From the NCBI RefSeq assembly GCF_900142925.1, contig NZ_FRCN01000013.1, positions 1 through 51,784 on the forward strand: a stretch of DNA of 51,784 nucleotides, written 5' to 3'. Positions within the stretch are counted from its first letter, which is position 1. The number at the start of each line of letters is the position of its first letter. This document shows positions 1-9,817 of this stretch, piece after piece. Both the position numbers and the translations under genes were made by a program. A model generated the notes under the pieces. It saw nothing but the letters and a program-made list of their open reading frames with translations. It was not told the origin of the DNA and ran no database searches. This DNA is from Chitinophaga sp. CF418. GTDB taxonomy: Bacteria; Bacteroidota; Bacteroidia; Chitinophagales; Chitinophagaceae.

Positions 1-2802
1 CGGCAACAACTGTAAATAATATCCTACCTGGTCTTCCAGATCCGGATGTGTTCTGCCTGCACTATCTGTGCTCAGCATCAACTCAGACTGGCCTGTATAG
101 CGGTGCAGTAGTATGCTGAACGTAGACAATAAGGTGGTGAATAATGTCACCTCATTGCTAATACCCAATAAACCAGCTACTAATCCTGCATTTAAATGAT
201 GATATACAACATGCCCTTTACGTGCATTATTACGATGACCGCCCCATACACTCAGATCAGTAACGGGCAATACACCACTTAACAAGGATGACCAATAGTC
301 CGTCTGCGTTGCCCGCTCCTCGGACCAGCCTACATAATCTTTATACTGGATACGTGGCATTGGTAGGTCAGCCATTCCTTCCGACATGTATAATTGTTCC
401 AACTCACGGCTGATAACATCTATAGACCAGCCATCGCTGATCAGATGGTGAATCACAAACACGAAATAGTATTCAGTAGCAGATAATCTGAAGAGTGTTA
501 CCCGCAATAATGGGCCACAGTAAAGGTCAAATTCAACTGAAGCTTGTACCTGGGCTGCTGCTCTTGCTGCCTGCAATGGCGACTCTTCACCGCTCAGATC
601 AACCATGTTCACATTGAAGCCAATTTCATCTGCTGTCAACACCCGCTGATATATTTCTCCGTCATGTAAAACAAATACAGTGCGTAATGAGTCATGACGG
701 GATACTATACCTGCGAATGCCCGTGTGAAAGCCTCCTCCGAAAGATGCCCCTGTATATGAACACCACTGGCAATATTAGCAGCAACATTCGCTCCTTCCA
801 GCTGACAGAAATTCCAGAAGCGCCGTTGCCCCTCAGAGAGTCCATATAGCAACCGTAACGCTGTTACCGGGATGGTATTTGCTTTGCTATGTTCTTTCCC
901 CAACAGATATCGTTGCAGGGAACCTATTGTATTGTGTTCAAACACCTCTCTTACCGTCAGTTCAAACCCAACTGCTCTTAGCCGGGACACCAGTTTTACC
1001 GCCTCCAGGCTGTTCAATCCATTCCGGAAAAAGTCTTCGTCAGGATCGGCAGAAACACTGAACACCTCCTGTACAAGCGCTCTCACAGTATCTCCGTCTA
1101 CCTGGTAATATGCTTTGTCCAGCATTGCCAGGGCTTCCTGCTGACTATCATATTCGCCACGTTCAAACTGTTGCACCAACAGATAATGCTGTACCTTACC
1201 GCTGGTAGTACGGGGCACACTTTTCACCATTACGATCCTATCCGGCACGACGCCCAGTTTGCCAAGCAGTTGCACTCTCAGCTGTATTACCAGTGGATGA
1301 AACTCCTGCACTGACCTGCGGAAATGTACAAACAGCACTAATTCATGCCTGTCGCTCCCGGCAGGCAATGCCTGACAGGCAACGATGTCTCCCGGCTTAA
1401 TACCAGGTATTTGTGCATGATGTTCTATATCCTGAGGGTAATAATTCTGCCCGTTAATGATGATAATATTCTTTGCTCTCCCTGTTATGTACAACCTTCC
1501 TCCACTGATAAACCCAAGATCTCCTGTCTTCAGCCAACCATTTTCAATAGCCCGGCTACTTGCTTCCGGGTTGTTATAATAACCGGTGGTCACATTGCCG
1601 CCACTGATCCATATATTACCAATATGATCATCTCCCAACAATCCTCCCTGATCATCTGCAATAACAATGCTGGTTGAACGCATCGGGTAACCTACACAGG
1701 CAAAGTGCAACTTGTCTGGTACATACCTGACACGATCACCTGTCTTCAGGTAGTTCCTATCCAGTGAAACAAACTGCAGTGGATCTCCCGGTGCAGGTAG
1801 TGTCACCGCTACGCAGGCCTCTGCCAGTCCATATCCCGGAAACATTGTGTTTTCACGGAGCCCGAAGCTGCTCATTACCCGCATAAAGTCTTCACAGAGC
1901 GATTTATTGATAGGCTCCGCACCATTGTAAATGATCCTCACGGCATCCAGGTTCCAGTCAGGCCTATCGATACCGGACAATGCAGCAAGAATATACTGAT
2001 AGCCGAAATTCGGTGAGTATAATTGTGTGATGCTGTGTTGATGTGCTTTCTCCATCCACAACAGCGGCCGCCTGATGAAAAGAGGCGTTGCTATCAGGTA
2101 TTGATCTATACCGGCAATTACACAGGACAGATGAAAACATATCAGCCCCATATCATGCGTTAGCGGTAGCCAGCTTAAGGCGCTATCTACAGCCGTTGTT
2201 GCAGAACGTTCCCGGATATCGCTGATATTGGCCAGCAGATTCCCGTGCGTTAACATAACTCCTTTTGGATGAGAAGTTGAACCCGAAGAAAACTGTATGT
2301 ATGCTATATCATCCGGTACAGATGGCAGCCATGTACCACTGCCTTCTCCGGCAGTTAGCGATGCAATGCATATATGCCGTGCGCTCATCTCCTCCCACGC
2401 CGCGAGGCAGTCCTTCTCTTCCGCATAGCTGCGGACAGGCCCCGCCCAATTATCCTCGCTTAGCAGAAAAGGATGATGTAGTGTACTCCATACATTAAAC
2501 AGCTTATCTTTATGCCCTTCCTGACTACCCATAGCAATGGGAACAGGAATAATCTTCCCGTACAGACAAGCCCAGAAAACCGTCAGAAAAAGCGCATTGT
2601 CCTCTATTTGCATAACCAGCTCGTCTCCAGGGTTTACGCCCTGCAACGTAAGGTTATACAACACATGCAATGCATTCTTCCTCAGATCATCGTATGACAG
2701 GTACCGTTCCTTATCTGAAGCCAGAATAAAGGTGATACCCGTAGTTTCCTCTGCAGCCTGCTGAAGTATATTAACCAAAGATTTACAACGCTCCTGTATC
2801 AT
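1..2802 (-). CDS. Fatty-acyl-AMP ligase-ACP-condensation protein (NRPS initiation), 3' end outside window
   Basis: 934 residues are visible and the frame is open to the left edge, so the protein is longer. Residues 1 to about 560 form an AMP-binding enzyme of the FAAL type: core SGSTSHPKG near residue 180, LPLTHDMG near 215, and a C-terminal block with TGRAKNIIIINGQNYYPQDI near 450, a signature typical of fatty-acyl-AMP ligases rather than amino-acid A domains. An acyl carrier domain follows, with the phosphopantetheine serine in GLNSLEA near residue 597. Then comes a condensation domain with HHLISDGW near 786, truncated by the window. The expected role is to activate a free fatty acid, load it on the ACP and pass it to the first amino acid of a lipopeptide. 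The ATG at 2802 is 23 bases after the preceding gene, so this is the last visible gene of the NRPS operon although its product should act first. Acyl chain length cannot be read from the sequence. Confidence 0.9.
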   Translation of the reverse strand, partial: MIQERCKSLVNILQQAAEETTGITFILASDKERYLSYDDLRKNALHVLYNLTLQGVNPGDELVMQIEDNALFLTVFWACLYGKIIPVPIAMGSQEGHKDKLFNVWSTLHHPFLLSEDNWAGPVRSYAEEKDCLAAWEEMSARHICIASLTAGEGSGTWLPSVPDDIAYIQFSSGSTSHPKGVMLTHGNLLANISDIRERSATTAVDSALSWLPLTHDMGLICFHLSCVIAGIDQYLIATPLFIRRPLLWMEKAHQHSITQLYSPNFGYQYILAALSGIDRPDWNLDAVRIIYNGAEPINKSLCEDFMRVMSSFGLRENTMFPGYGLAEACVAVTLPAPGDPLQFVSLDRNYLKTGDRVRYVPDKLHFACVGYPMRSTSIVIADDQGGLLGDDHIGNIWISGGNVTTGYYNNPEASSRAIENGWLKTGDLGFISGGRLYITGRAKNIIIINGQNYYPQDIEHHAQIPGIKPGDIVACQALPAGSDRHELVLFVHFRRSVQEFHPLVIQLRVQLLGKLGVVPDRIVMVKSVPRTTSGKVQHYLLVQQFERGEYDSQQEALAMLDKAYYQVDGDTVRALVQEVFSVSADPDEDFFRNGLNSLEAVKLVSRLRAVGFELTVREVFEHNTIGSLQRYLLGKEHSKANTIPVTALRLLYGLSEGQRRFWNFCQLEGANVAANIASGVHIQGHLSEEAFTRAFAGIVSRHDSLRTVFVLHDGEIYQRVLTADEIGFNVNMVDLSGEESPLQAARAAAQVQASVEFDLYCGPLLRVTLFRLSATEYYFVFVIHHLISDGWSIDVISRELEQLYMSEGMADLPMPRIQYKDYVGWSEERATQTDYWSSLLSGVLPVTDLSVWGGHRNNARKGHVVYHHLNAGLVAGLLGISNEVTLFTTLLSTFSILLHRYTGQSELMLSTDSAGRTHPDLEDQVGYYLQLLP

Positions 2803-2825
2803 GAACACAAATGGAGTTTCCTTTT

Positions 2826-3416
2826 TTATTTTCCTACGTTCACCAGCAGCATATCAGGTCCCTGCTGATTTCCGGCAGAATTCAGTAACAATGGAAAATC
2901 GGGGTTATCAAGTATCCAGAAGGCTTCCTTACCATCCTGGCTGGTTACATAAAGGGATTTCACCTTTTTGTTATTGATCTTAATCTGTGAAGCCGCAGGT
3001 GTTGTTTTTAACACATAGGTGGTTCCTCCATACACGGCTTTCTTATTTTTCACCAGTTCTTTATAGAACTTCTGAGAATAGAAGAACAATGTCTGGTCTT
3101 TCTTCACATGTCTTTCTTCACCCGGATTCAGGTTGTCCCAGTTAAGACTGCTTCCGTCTTTTGTACCTTCCGGTGTCACCAGGCATTTCCCCTGTATAAT
3201 CTTTTTTCCATTGATGACCTTATACTGGAAACCAACGCCGGTTTTGTCCTTGTACAACACAGTGATCAGAAAATCTATGATACTGCCGTCAGGCCCTTTG
3301 GCTGCATATTTGAGCACATCGCCCTTTTTAATGTTAATCTGGCCATTGGCGTTTACCTGGGCTTTAGCTGAGAAAAAGCCCATCAGAAACAAAAGAAGAA
3401 TACTTAGATAACGCAT
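2826..3416 (-). CDS. Exported protein of unknown function in the NRPS operon
   Basis: 196 residues. The N-terminus is a typical Sec signal peptide: MRY, a run of Leu/Ile/Phe, then SAKAQ as a signal peptidase I-type site near residue 20. No Cys follows, so it is not a lipoprotein. The mature part is rich in Lys, Gly and beta-forming residues and contains no catalytic motif that I recognise. It sits 2 bases after the thioesterase gene and 23 bases before the FAAL gene, so it is almost certainly co-transcribed with the biosynthetic genes. A periplasmic or outer-membrane role in export, sequestration or self-protection is possible but is only inferred from position. No family assignment is offered. 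Confidence 0.8.
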   Translation of the reverse strand: MRYLSILLLFLMGFFSAKAQVNANGQINIKKGDVLKYAAKGPDGSIIDFLITVLYKDKTGVGFQYKVINGKKIIQGKCLVTPEGTKDGSSLNWDNLNPGEERHVKKDQTLFFYSQKFYKELVKNKKAVYGGTTYVLKTTPAASQIKINNKKVKSLYVTSQDGKEAFWILDNPDFPLLLNSAGNQQGPDMLLVNVGK

Positions 3417-3418
3417 AA

Positions 3419-4138
3419 CTATATGGTGTTTTTTAAGGAAAATCCAGCATAAACGTTTCGCACGATCAGACTGGCTATTGCAGTGGTGTGTTCGAGAATG
3501 AAGAAATGATCTCCGGGAAATTCACGGAGCACAATTGGAAGGGTTGTCTCCCGCTGCCATGCTTCCGCCTGCTCGCGGCTGATCCTGTCAGACAAGCCAT
3601 TAAAAACAGTAACAGGTATATTAAACGGCTCGCAAGGCTCATATTCATAAGTTTCTACCGCTTCAAAATCGGCACGGAGTATTGGCTCATACAATTCCAG
3701 TATCTCACTGCTGTTCAATATTTCATCAGTTGTACCACCCAACGAACGTAGCTTCTCTATGAATTGAGGCCTGGGCAACTTGTGATAATCGGGCATATCC
3801 CGTCTCATAGAAGGGGCCCGGCTTCCACTGATAAACAGATGTACCGGCAGCGGCAATTGCTCTTCCCTTATCTTCTTTGTTAAAAGATAGGTCAGCAGCC
3901 CTCCCATGCTATGTCCGTATATTGCATATGGTTCCTGCAACTTCCCTGTCAGCTGGTTAAAAAGGTCGTTACACAAAACATCCAGACGCTTCAACAACGG
4001 CTCACCGTAGCGGGTGCCTCTTCCCGGATAGTCCAGCGGAACTGTAGTCAGGGAACCCCCTATTGCTTTTTCCAAAGGCAGGAATGAATAGCGGTTTCCA
4101 CCAGCGAAGGGTATACAAAACAGATTAACATTTACCAT
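3419..4138 (-). CDS. Type II thioesterase (alpha/beta hydrolase) of the NRPS operon
   Basis: 239 residues, the usual length of stand-alone NRPS/PKS thioesterases. The nucleophile elbow is GHSMGG with Ser77. The acid is likely Asp184 in GLSDR and the base His211 in GDHFF, both at the spacing expected for this family. The N-terminal FCIPFAGG and YPGRGTR segments are also characteristic. Type II thioesterases hydrolyse stalled or misprimed acyl groups from carrier proteins. Since no TE domain is visible in either NRPS protein, this enzyme could alternatively help release the product, which is inference. It lies 9 bases after the ABC exporter gene and 2 bases before the small exported protein gene. 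Confidence 0.93.
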   Translation of the reverse strand: MVNVNLFCIPFAGGNRYSFLPLEKAIGGSLTTVPLDYPGRGTRYGEPLLKRLDVLCNDLFNQLTGKLQEPYAIYGHSMGGLLTYLLTKKIREEQLPLPVHLFISGSRAPSMRRDMPDYHKLPRPQFIEKLRSLGGTTDEILNSSEILELYEPILRADFEAVETYEYEPCEPFNIPVTVFNGLSDRISREQAEAWQRETTLPIVLREFPGDHFFILEHTTAIASLIVRNVYAGFSLKNTI

Positions 4139-4147
4139 ACTGAAGGG

Positions 4148-5800
4148 TTAATTTTCGACAACTTTACCGGCGTATACCGGACTATCGCTTACAATCTTTC
4201 CATAGTTAAACTTGATGATCCGCGTTGCACAATCATAATAGTCATCATCGTGGGTAATGGCGATGATGGTCTTTCCTTTCTCTTTCAGTAACGGCAAAAC
4301 CTGTTGGTAAAAGTATCTTCTGAAACGGGGATCCTGTTCTGCAGCCCATTCATCGAGCACAATTACCTCTTTATTTTCCAGCAGGGCGTAGATAAGTGCG
4401 AGACGCTTTTGTTGCCCTTTTGAATATTTCTTACCCAGGGTCTTCTGCTCTCCGTCAAGCTTCAGGATCTTTCCCATATCCATCAGCTCTATATATTCTG
4501 ACAACTGTTCATTGGCGGCGGTTAACTCAAAACCATCATAGTTGTCATTGAATAAATAATTGGTGGTAAACACAGCGCTCATGCTGTCACTGTAATTTAC
4601 ATAATTCTTATCGTTAATCTCGCGGTCATTCAGATAGATCTTGCCTGAATAAGGCCGGTAAAGCCCCGACAACAAATAACCAAATGTGCTCTTGCCACTA
4701 CCATTTCCTCCCGTTACAAACACGATCTCTCCACGCTGAATGGCAAGATTAAAGGGTTCCAGATGGAATCCCTGCTCCTTCCCTTTGTCATAACGGTAGC
4801 TTACCCCTTCAAAACGTATGCTGTCGAATGGTTCATCTACCAGGTTAACAGTTGCAGCAGTATGGCTGTCAAGCGCATCCAGCATACTGTCAAATACATT
4901 CAATCGCTGCACAGATATCTTAACGGCGGTGTAGGTAGGCACCAGGGTCAATATGATAGCGATCGGTCCTATAAGATACAAAATAGTGATCAGAAATGCA
5001 GATGTCTTTGCAATATCCAGGTGAAACATCGCCGGCAGTATAAACATGGTAATGCCCATTACAATATACCAGCTATAACTACCTATCAGCTCATTATCCA
5101 TGTACTTCACTGAAGTGCCTATGGATATATTTCTCCCTGCCTCCCTGTTTTTTATCAGGAAATTATCGAATATGGAAAGATTCCTGACGATGCTCATCTT
5201 CAGTTCCTTAAAACCGTGCAGCAGGTCTTCGAGATGTTTATAATATACGTTCTGCAAATCGCGCTGCTTGTTCAGATCTGCTTCGATTGCCTTGTTACGC
5301 ACAATATAGAATACCAACAATGCCGCCATCACCAGTAAGACAAACGCGGCTCCCAGTGGAGCAATCCAGAACAGATATCCAAAACAGCAAATGATCACCA
5401 CAAAGGCATTGAAAGCATTCATAAATACTTCCGGTGCATGCGCCAGTACCTTCGTGTCATTGATGGCAGTATACACCTTCTCATTTCCCAGCGATTCAAA
5501 ATCTTCATAAGAGGCATGACGCAACTTAGTTAGTATCGTCAGTTCAAAATCAAACAGGATGTTGTTGGTCAGCCGGATCATGTAGGCCTGGAAATATCTT
5601 GAACAGATCAGCGAGGTCGTCACAATTACAATAAATACCAACCAGTTGTATTCAGGGAATACCGGAAATGGCTTACCTGCAATGGTGCTGTTGATAAAAA
5701 TCAGCAAACCTCCGTTCAGCAAACTATTAAACACACCCAGTACGACCACATACCCGATCGCTTGTTTCGACTTCTTTATCAGTGTATCGAGAAAACCCAT
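4148..5800 (-). CDS. Cyclic peptide-type ABC exporter (fused permease-ATPase)
   Basis: 550 residues from the ATG at 5800. An in-frame ATG at 5842 would overlap asnB, whereas MGFLDTLIKKSKQ is a natural start 22 bases after the asnB stop. The N-terminal ~310 residues carry about six hydrophobic membrane segments. The C-terminal ATPase has Walker A GGNGSGKST near residue 367, a degenerate signature YSKGQQKR near 462 and Walker B VIVLDEWAAEQDP near 482. The DEWAAEQDP motif and overall layout match the SyrD/PvdE cyclic-peptide transporter family, which moves NRPS products or precursors across the inner membrane. In this operon it is the obvious exporter of the peptide, probably as a homodimer. Confidence 0.92.
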   Translation of the reverse strand: MGFLDTLIKKSKQAIGYVVVLGVFNSLLNGGLLIFINSTIAGKPFPVFPEYNWLVFIVIVTTSLICSRYFQAYMIRLTNNILFDFELTILTKLRHASYEDFESLGNEKVYTAINDTKVLAHAPEVFMNAFNAFVVIICCFGYLFWIAPLGAAFVLLVMAALLVFYIVRNKAIEADLNKQRDLQNVYYKHLEDLLHGFKELKMSIVRNLSIFDNFLIKNREAGRNISIGTSVKYMDNELIGSYSWYIVMGITMFILPAMFHLDIAKTSAFLITILYLIGPIAIILTLVPTYTAVKISVQRLNVFDSMLDALDSHTAATVNLVDEPFDSIRFEGVSYRYDKGKEQGFHLEPFNLAIQRGEIVFVTGGNGSGKSTFGYLLSGLYRPYSGKIYLNDREINDKNYVNYSDSMSAVFTTNYLFNDNYDGFELTAANEQLSEYIELMDMGKILKLDGEQKTLGKKYSKGQQKRLALIYALLENKEVIVLDEWAAEQDPRFRRYFYQQVLPLLKEKGKTIIAITHDDDYYDCATRIIKFNYGKIVSDSPVYAGKVVEN

Positions 5801-5822
5801 AAGAATAGTTTTATTAGAGGTA

Positions 5823-7700
5823 CTATAAAGAAGGCACTTCAAAGACCTCCGAGAATATATTGAACGTTAGTATAATGATGAGCAGGTCCATATCATAAGG
5901 CGGGGTAAGAATAAAGTCCTTATGCGTATACATGGCTTTCAACCGTTCCACAGTATCCGGATTGAAATAACCTCTTCTTTTAATGTAATCGTAGGATAAC
6001 AGATCATTCACCCACTCATTGTTGTTCTTCAATAACTGCGGACTACCGGGAGCAACAAATCCAAATTTCTCACGGTCAATAATTTCTCTTGGCACATATT
6101 TATCTGCCAGCCGTTTGAGAATATACTTCTCCTTCATATTCTTCAGCATCAGCCCCGGGGGTATTTGCCGTACAAATTCTACCAGTGGCACATCCAGGAA
6201 AGGATAACGGCCTTCAACGTTGTTGGCCAGCGTCATTCTGTCCCCATGATCTGCAATGAGGTGCCCTGCCAGTCTCAATTTAAAGTCCACATAAGAACGC
6301 TGATGGAAAATATGCCTCTTCTGTAAACGTTTATGCGCTACGGCAGGCTGCCGCAGGCAGTCAAACTGGCTGTACACATCATTAACACCCGTGGAATAAA
6401 GCGCTTCTTTTGTGCCTTTAAATTCATACTCATTCTTCTCGTAGATAAAATCTTCATTCCCCCACAAAGTCTTTCTTACCTGGTCTTCCATCAGGTAATC
6501 CAGGTCTTTCACAACGCCATTCTTTGCACGCTGGTAGTCAAACTTATAACCTGCATACCCTCCAAACAGCTCATCGGCTCCTTCCCCGGACAGGATTACC
6601 TTTATCTGCTGAGCCTTTGCTTTTCCCGACAAGGCCAGTGAGCAAACATTATATGTTTCTTTCAATGGTGCTTCTGAAAAATATACCACCTGTTTCAACT
6701 TATTATCCAGGTCTTTCCAGTTAAACTCCACCTCATGATGCATTGATCCGATATGCTCACTCATGAGCCGCTGGTAACGTTGTTCATTGATCTCCTTGTT
6801 GTCGGGCGAACCGGAAAAACAGATTGAGAAAGAACTAAAATCCCTGCCATTCTTCAGGCTACGCATAGTAGCGCCGATAATAGAGGAGTCCAGGCCTCCG
6901 CTCAGGTAAAAGCCTACCGGTACATCTGCATGCATACGATACCTGACAGATTGTTGCAGCAACTCATCCAGCTGTTCTATATAATAAGATTCCGGTTTCT
7001 CTTCATAAACATGCGCTTCTTCCGGATATTCCAGGTCCCAGTATTCATGCAGCTCCAGCTTACCGTTGCTGAACAGCCCATAATATCCCGGCTGCAAGCT
7101 CCGTATGTGTTTGAACATAGTTACGGGAGCTATATTTGCCGGAAAGGAAAATATCTGGTCAAGCCCGCCAAGATCCACGTCTCTGGGCATACCAGGGAAT
7201 TCCAACAGGGCTTTCATCTCTGACCCGAACAGGAACACATGCTCCTGTTGACTATAGAACAAGGGGCAAATACCGAAATGATCCCTGGCAAAGAACAAGG
7301 TTTGTTTGTTTTTATCGTACAACGCAAAAGCAAACTGTCCGTTCAGCATATTCAGGAACCCGGTTCCATACTCCCGGTACAGATGAAGGATCACTTCCAC
7401 ATCACATGCGGAACGGAATATATGTCCCCTGGCCTGCAGGTCAGCCCTTAACTCTTTATAGTTGTAGATCTCTCCATTGCAGATCATCACTATGTTATCA
7501 TCTGCACTGAAAAAAGGCTGCTGCCCATGAGCAAGGTCTATAATACTCAGCCGACGAAAACCAAACCCGACATGCCCGTCTGCATAACTGGTGGCATCAT
7601 CTGGTCCGCGATGTTCCATCTTACCTGCCATCTGCCTTAATATGTTCTCATCAACGGTCTGCTGCCTGTTATTGTAAATTATCCCGGTTATACCGCACAT
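5823..7700 (-). CDS. asnB: Asparagine synthase (glutamine-hydrolysing), class B
   Basis: 625 residues, the normal AsnB length. The protein starts MCGITGI, so Cys2 is the free N-terminal nucleophile of the class II glutaminase domain. The synthetase domain carries the ATP-pyrophosphatase motif SGGLDSS near residue 269. Later motifs (GEGADELFGGY, DRMTLANNVEGRYPFLD) are also typical. The known reaction is ATP-dependent transfer of ammonia from glutamine to a carboxylate via an acyl-adenylate, giving asparagine. Within a peptide operon it may supply Asn or instead amidate a carboxylate of the product; the sequence does not decide. It starts 9 bases after the SGNH-protein gene. Confidence 0.93.
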   Translation of the reverse strand: MCGITGIIYNNRQQTVDENILRQMAGKMEHRGPDDATSYADGHVGFGFRRLSIIDLAHGQQPFFSADDNIVMICNGEIYNYKELRADLQARGHIFRSACDVEVILHLYREYGTGFLNMLNGQFAFALYDKNKQTLFFARDHFGICPLFYSQQEHVFLFGSEMKALLEFPGMPRDVDLGGLDQIFSFPANIAPVTMFKHIRSLQPGYYGLFSNGKLELHEYWDLEYPEEAHVYEEKPESYYIEQLDELLQQSVRYRMHADVPVGFYLSGGLDSSIIGATMRSLKNGRDFSSFSICFSGSPDNKEINEQRYQRLMSEHIGSMHHEVEFNWKDLDNKLKQVVYFSEAPLKETYNVCSLALSGKAKAQQIKVILSGEGADELFGGYAGYKFDYQRAKNGVVKDLDYLMEDQVRKTLWGNEDFIYEKNEYEFKGTKEALYSTGVNDVYSQFDCLRQPAVAHKRLQKRHIFHQRSYVDFKLRLAGHLIADHGDRMTLANNVEGRYPFLDVPLVEFVRQIPPGLMLKNMKEKYILKRLADKYVPREIIDREKFGFVAPGSPQLLKNNNEWVNDLLSYDYIKRRGYFNPDTVERLKAMYTHKDFILTPPYDMDLLIIILTFNIFSEVFEVPSL

Positions 7701-7709
7701 AAAAGAAGT

Positions 7710-9797
7710 TTAATTAAGCTCAAAGTGAGTAGCCGTATTACTGGTAGCCGTAAACGTCACGATCTCACCAAATACGTAAAAAGCAGCATCCAGGATAGCC
7801 TCATCCGCTGTGGTCCGCTGTTCTGCGGCCACCAGTTGTTCCGGCACCGGCCAAGAGATGGTTACAGTATTGATACCATTGGTACAGATATCTGCCGGTA
7901 CTGTCAGTGAATGACGTGTCCATTTCCCCGACACTGCCACTTCACTTACCTGTACTCCATTCAACAACACCCTGATCTTACCTTCTTCCTGTAATCCGGG
8001 CACACGGAGTGAGATATCAAAGAATACCGGTTCATCTTTAGCGGCTACCAGGAAGAAGACAGATTGCGCATCCCTGGCCTGATAAAAGGCGGCCTTTGTT
8101 CCCTGATATTCATCGTATGAGGTAGCATGATAAAATGTCTCCAGCAGGTTAACAGCCTGCCCGGCTACCCCATGTTCTTTATTCCTGAGATCATCCACAT
8201 ACTTATTAAGATTGACCCCTGCTGTTTGCAACGCAGCCACCATAGCATTCACCAGATCAATCTCCATGGTTTTGCCGGAACGGGGATGCAAGAGGGCATG
8301 TACATACCTGTCCAGGCGGGTATTTCCTGTTACCAGTATTTCCAATGTTTTGCAAAGATTATTGGATGCACTGCGGTTCATCATATCGCAGTAGTAGATC
8401 ATTGTCCGGGCAATTTCTTTGGAATATTGCAGCGCCTTTACGCAGTGATGATACAGTATGCCATACTGCTGTCCCCAATGTGCATTATGAATGGCAGCAA
8501 ACAAATGCGCCATTGCATGTACTTCCTGATCGGGTCTGATACTTGCAGCAGGCACCTTACCACTTGCTTTGTTGCCTGAAAGCGCAAGTACCTTATCAGC
8601 TACAGCCTGCATGGCTACCTGTATACCTTCTGCAGTAAAATGGCAATAGTCCAGGAAAAGGTCCTTACCGGGTATTCTTCCATTCAGATGCCGGCTGAAT
8701 ACTTCCGGGATGTCCACCACCCCTATCTTGTGCGTTGCAGCTTCCCGCAATATTGTCTGCCTTGTTATATTGAACATACGTGGCTTACTGTTGGTGCGAC
8801 AGAACAATGCTGTATCTCTTGCTGTTTCCAGGTAAACGCGCGCCTTATCATATTCCTGCAATAGCAGGTGTGCATCCGCTAACAGTTCATATCCATAAGG
8901 GTGACTGGGATCCAGTGCTATCATCCTGTTGGCCTCCGCAATACCGCGTTGCGCATCCTGCTCCTTTAAGGCCAGCTCCGCCTGATCCCTGGCGGCTATC
9001 CAACCGGCAATACCATTATCAGGTAATCTTGATATGAAGCGCTCTCCCGGTGTACTTCTGCAATCCAGCAGGTTGAACTCCGGTATGGCAAATATTACGG
9101 GTAATTCAGGCCCTCCCACTGTTCGTACATACTCCAGGAAAGATCCTACCAGTTTAGAAAATAACTCCTCCAGTATAGTTCTCGCACTGCTGATATCCTG
9201 ATTTACCACCAGGGCATCTTTTACCCGGGACAAATATGTCTTGTCAGTTAATATCATATTCACCAGGTCGTCGCGCCAGTTATTCCCAGCCAGGAACAAC
9301 ACCATATCAGGCTCCAGCGCAAGCGCTTCACGATAACGCTCTTTCAGGCCAGCCATGCCCAGATTCGTCTCTGCCAGATCTATCACCTCAAATTCATCCT
9401 TATCGGCATTGCCATTCAGTAAAGTACCCAGCACCTGTGCAGGTGTAAAACCAGGGTCCAGTAAGAATCCACGGGCTACAGATTCCCCCAGCAGGACAAC
9501 TCTTTTGCGAGTTCCTTTCGCAGGGATCACTGGAATATCGGCAAAGTATGTCCAGCGGGCTTTTCTCGATACATCACGACTATACACAATTTCTCCGTCT
9601 ACCTCTTCCGGTTTATAAATACCTATATGCCCCGTTGCTACAGATCCATGTAGTGCCGTATCTGCAATCTGTTCATTGGTAATACCCAACTCTTCGAACA
9701 GGGCATTTATTGCTATGGTGGATGACTGCCCACTGCTCAATAATAAAGCGAGGGCGTCTGCTTTCTCTCTTAATGCTGATGATGGTCGTACAGACAT
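7710..9797 (-). CDS. SGNH/GDSL-fold protein with TPR-like and C-terminal beta-sandwich regions
   Basis: 695 residues and no signal peptide, so probably cytoplasmic. The SGNH elements I can place are LLGESVARG (Ser near residue 104), LFLAGNNW (the Asn block near 170) and DYCHFTAEG (the Asp-x-x-His block near 384), which together give a plausible catalytic set. Between them, residues ~275-335 hold a helical repeat with TPR character (NRMIALDPSHPYGYELLADA). After a helical stretch the last ~130 residues look like a beta-sandwich or jelly roll. SGNH enzymes are esterases or acyl/acetyl transferases. Its position between carbamoyltransferase and AsnB genes suggests it tailors the peptide, for example by acyl transfer or ester cleavage, but the substrate is unknown. 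Confidence 0.75.
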   Translation of the reverse strand: MSVRPSSALREKADALALLLSSGQSSTIAINALFEELGITNEQIADTALHGSVATGHIGIYKPEEVDGEIVYSRDVSRKARWTYFADIPVIPAKGTRKRVVLLGESVARGFLLDPGFTPAQVLGTLLNGNADKDEFEVIDLAETNLGMAGLKERYREALALEPDMVLFLAGNNWRDDLVNMILTDKTYLSRVKDALVVNQDISSARTILEELFSKLVGSFLEYVRTVGGPELPVIFAIPEFNLLDCRSTPGERFISRLPDNGIAGWIAARDQAELALKEQDAQRGIAEANRMIALDPSHPYGYELLADAHLLLQEYDKARVYLETARDTALFCRTNSKPRMFNITRQTILREAATHKIGVVDIPEVFSRHLNGRIPGKDLFLDYCHFTAEGIQVAMQAVADKVLALSGNKASGKVPAASIRPDQEVHAMAHLFAAIHNAHWGQQYGILYHHCVKALQYSKEIARTMIYYCDMMNRSASNNLCKTLEILVTGNTRLDRYVHALLHPRSGKTMEIDLVNAMVAALQTAGVNLNKYVDDLRNKEHGVAGQAVNLLETFYHATSYDEYQGTKAAFYQARDAQSVFFLVAAKDEPVFFDISLRVPGLQEEGKIRVLLNGVQVSEVAVSGKWTRHSLTVPADICTNGINTVTISWPVPEQLVAAEQRTTADEAILDAAFYVFGEIVTFTATSNTATHFELN

Positions 9798-9817
9798 AAT
9801 CCTTTTTTTAATTAAGA

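Noticed and set aside
872..2764. Plus-strand frames over the left edge
   Set aside because: They lie opposite the FAAL-ACP-C coding frame, which is open through the window edge and carries diagnostic motifs.
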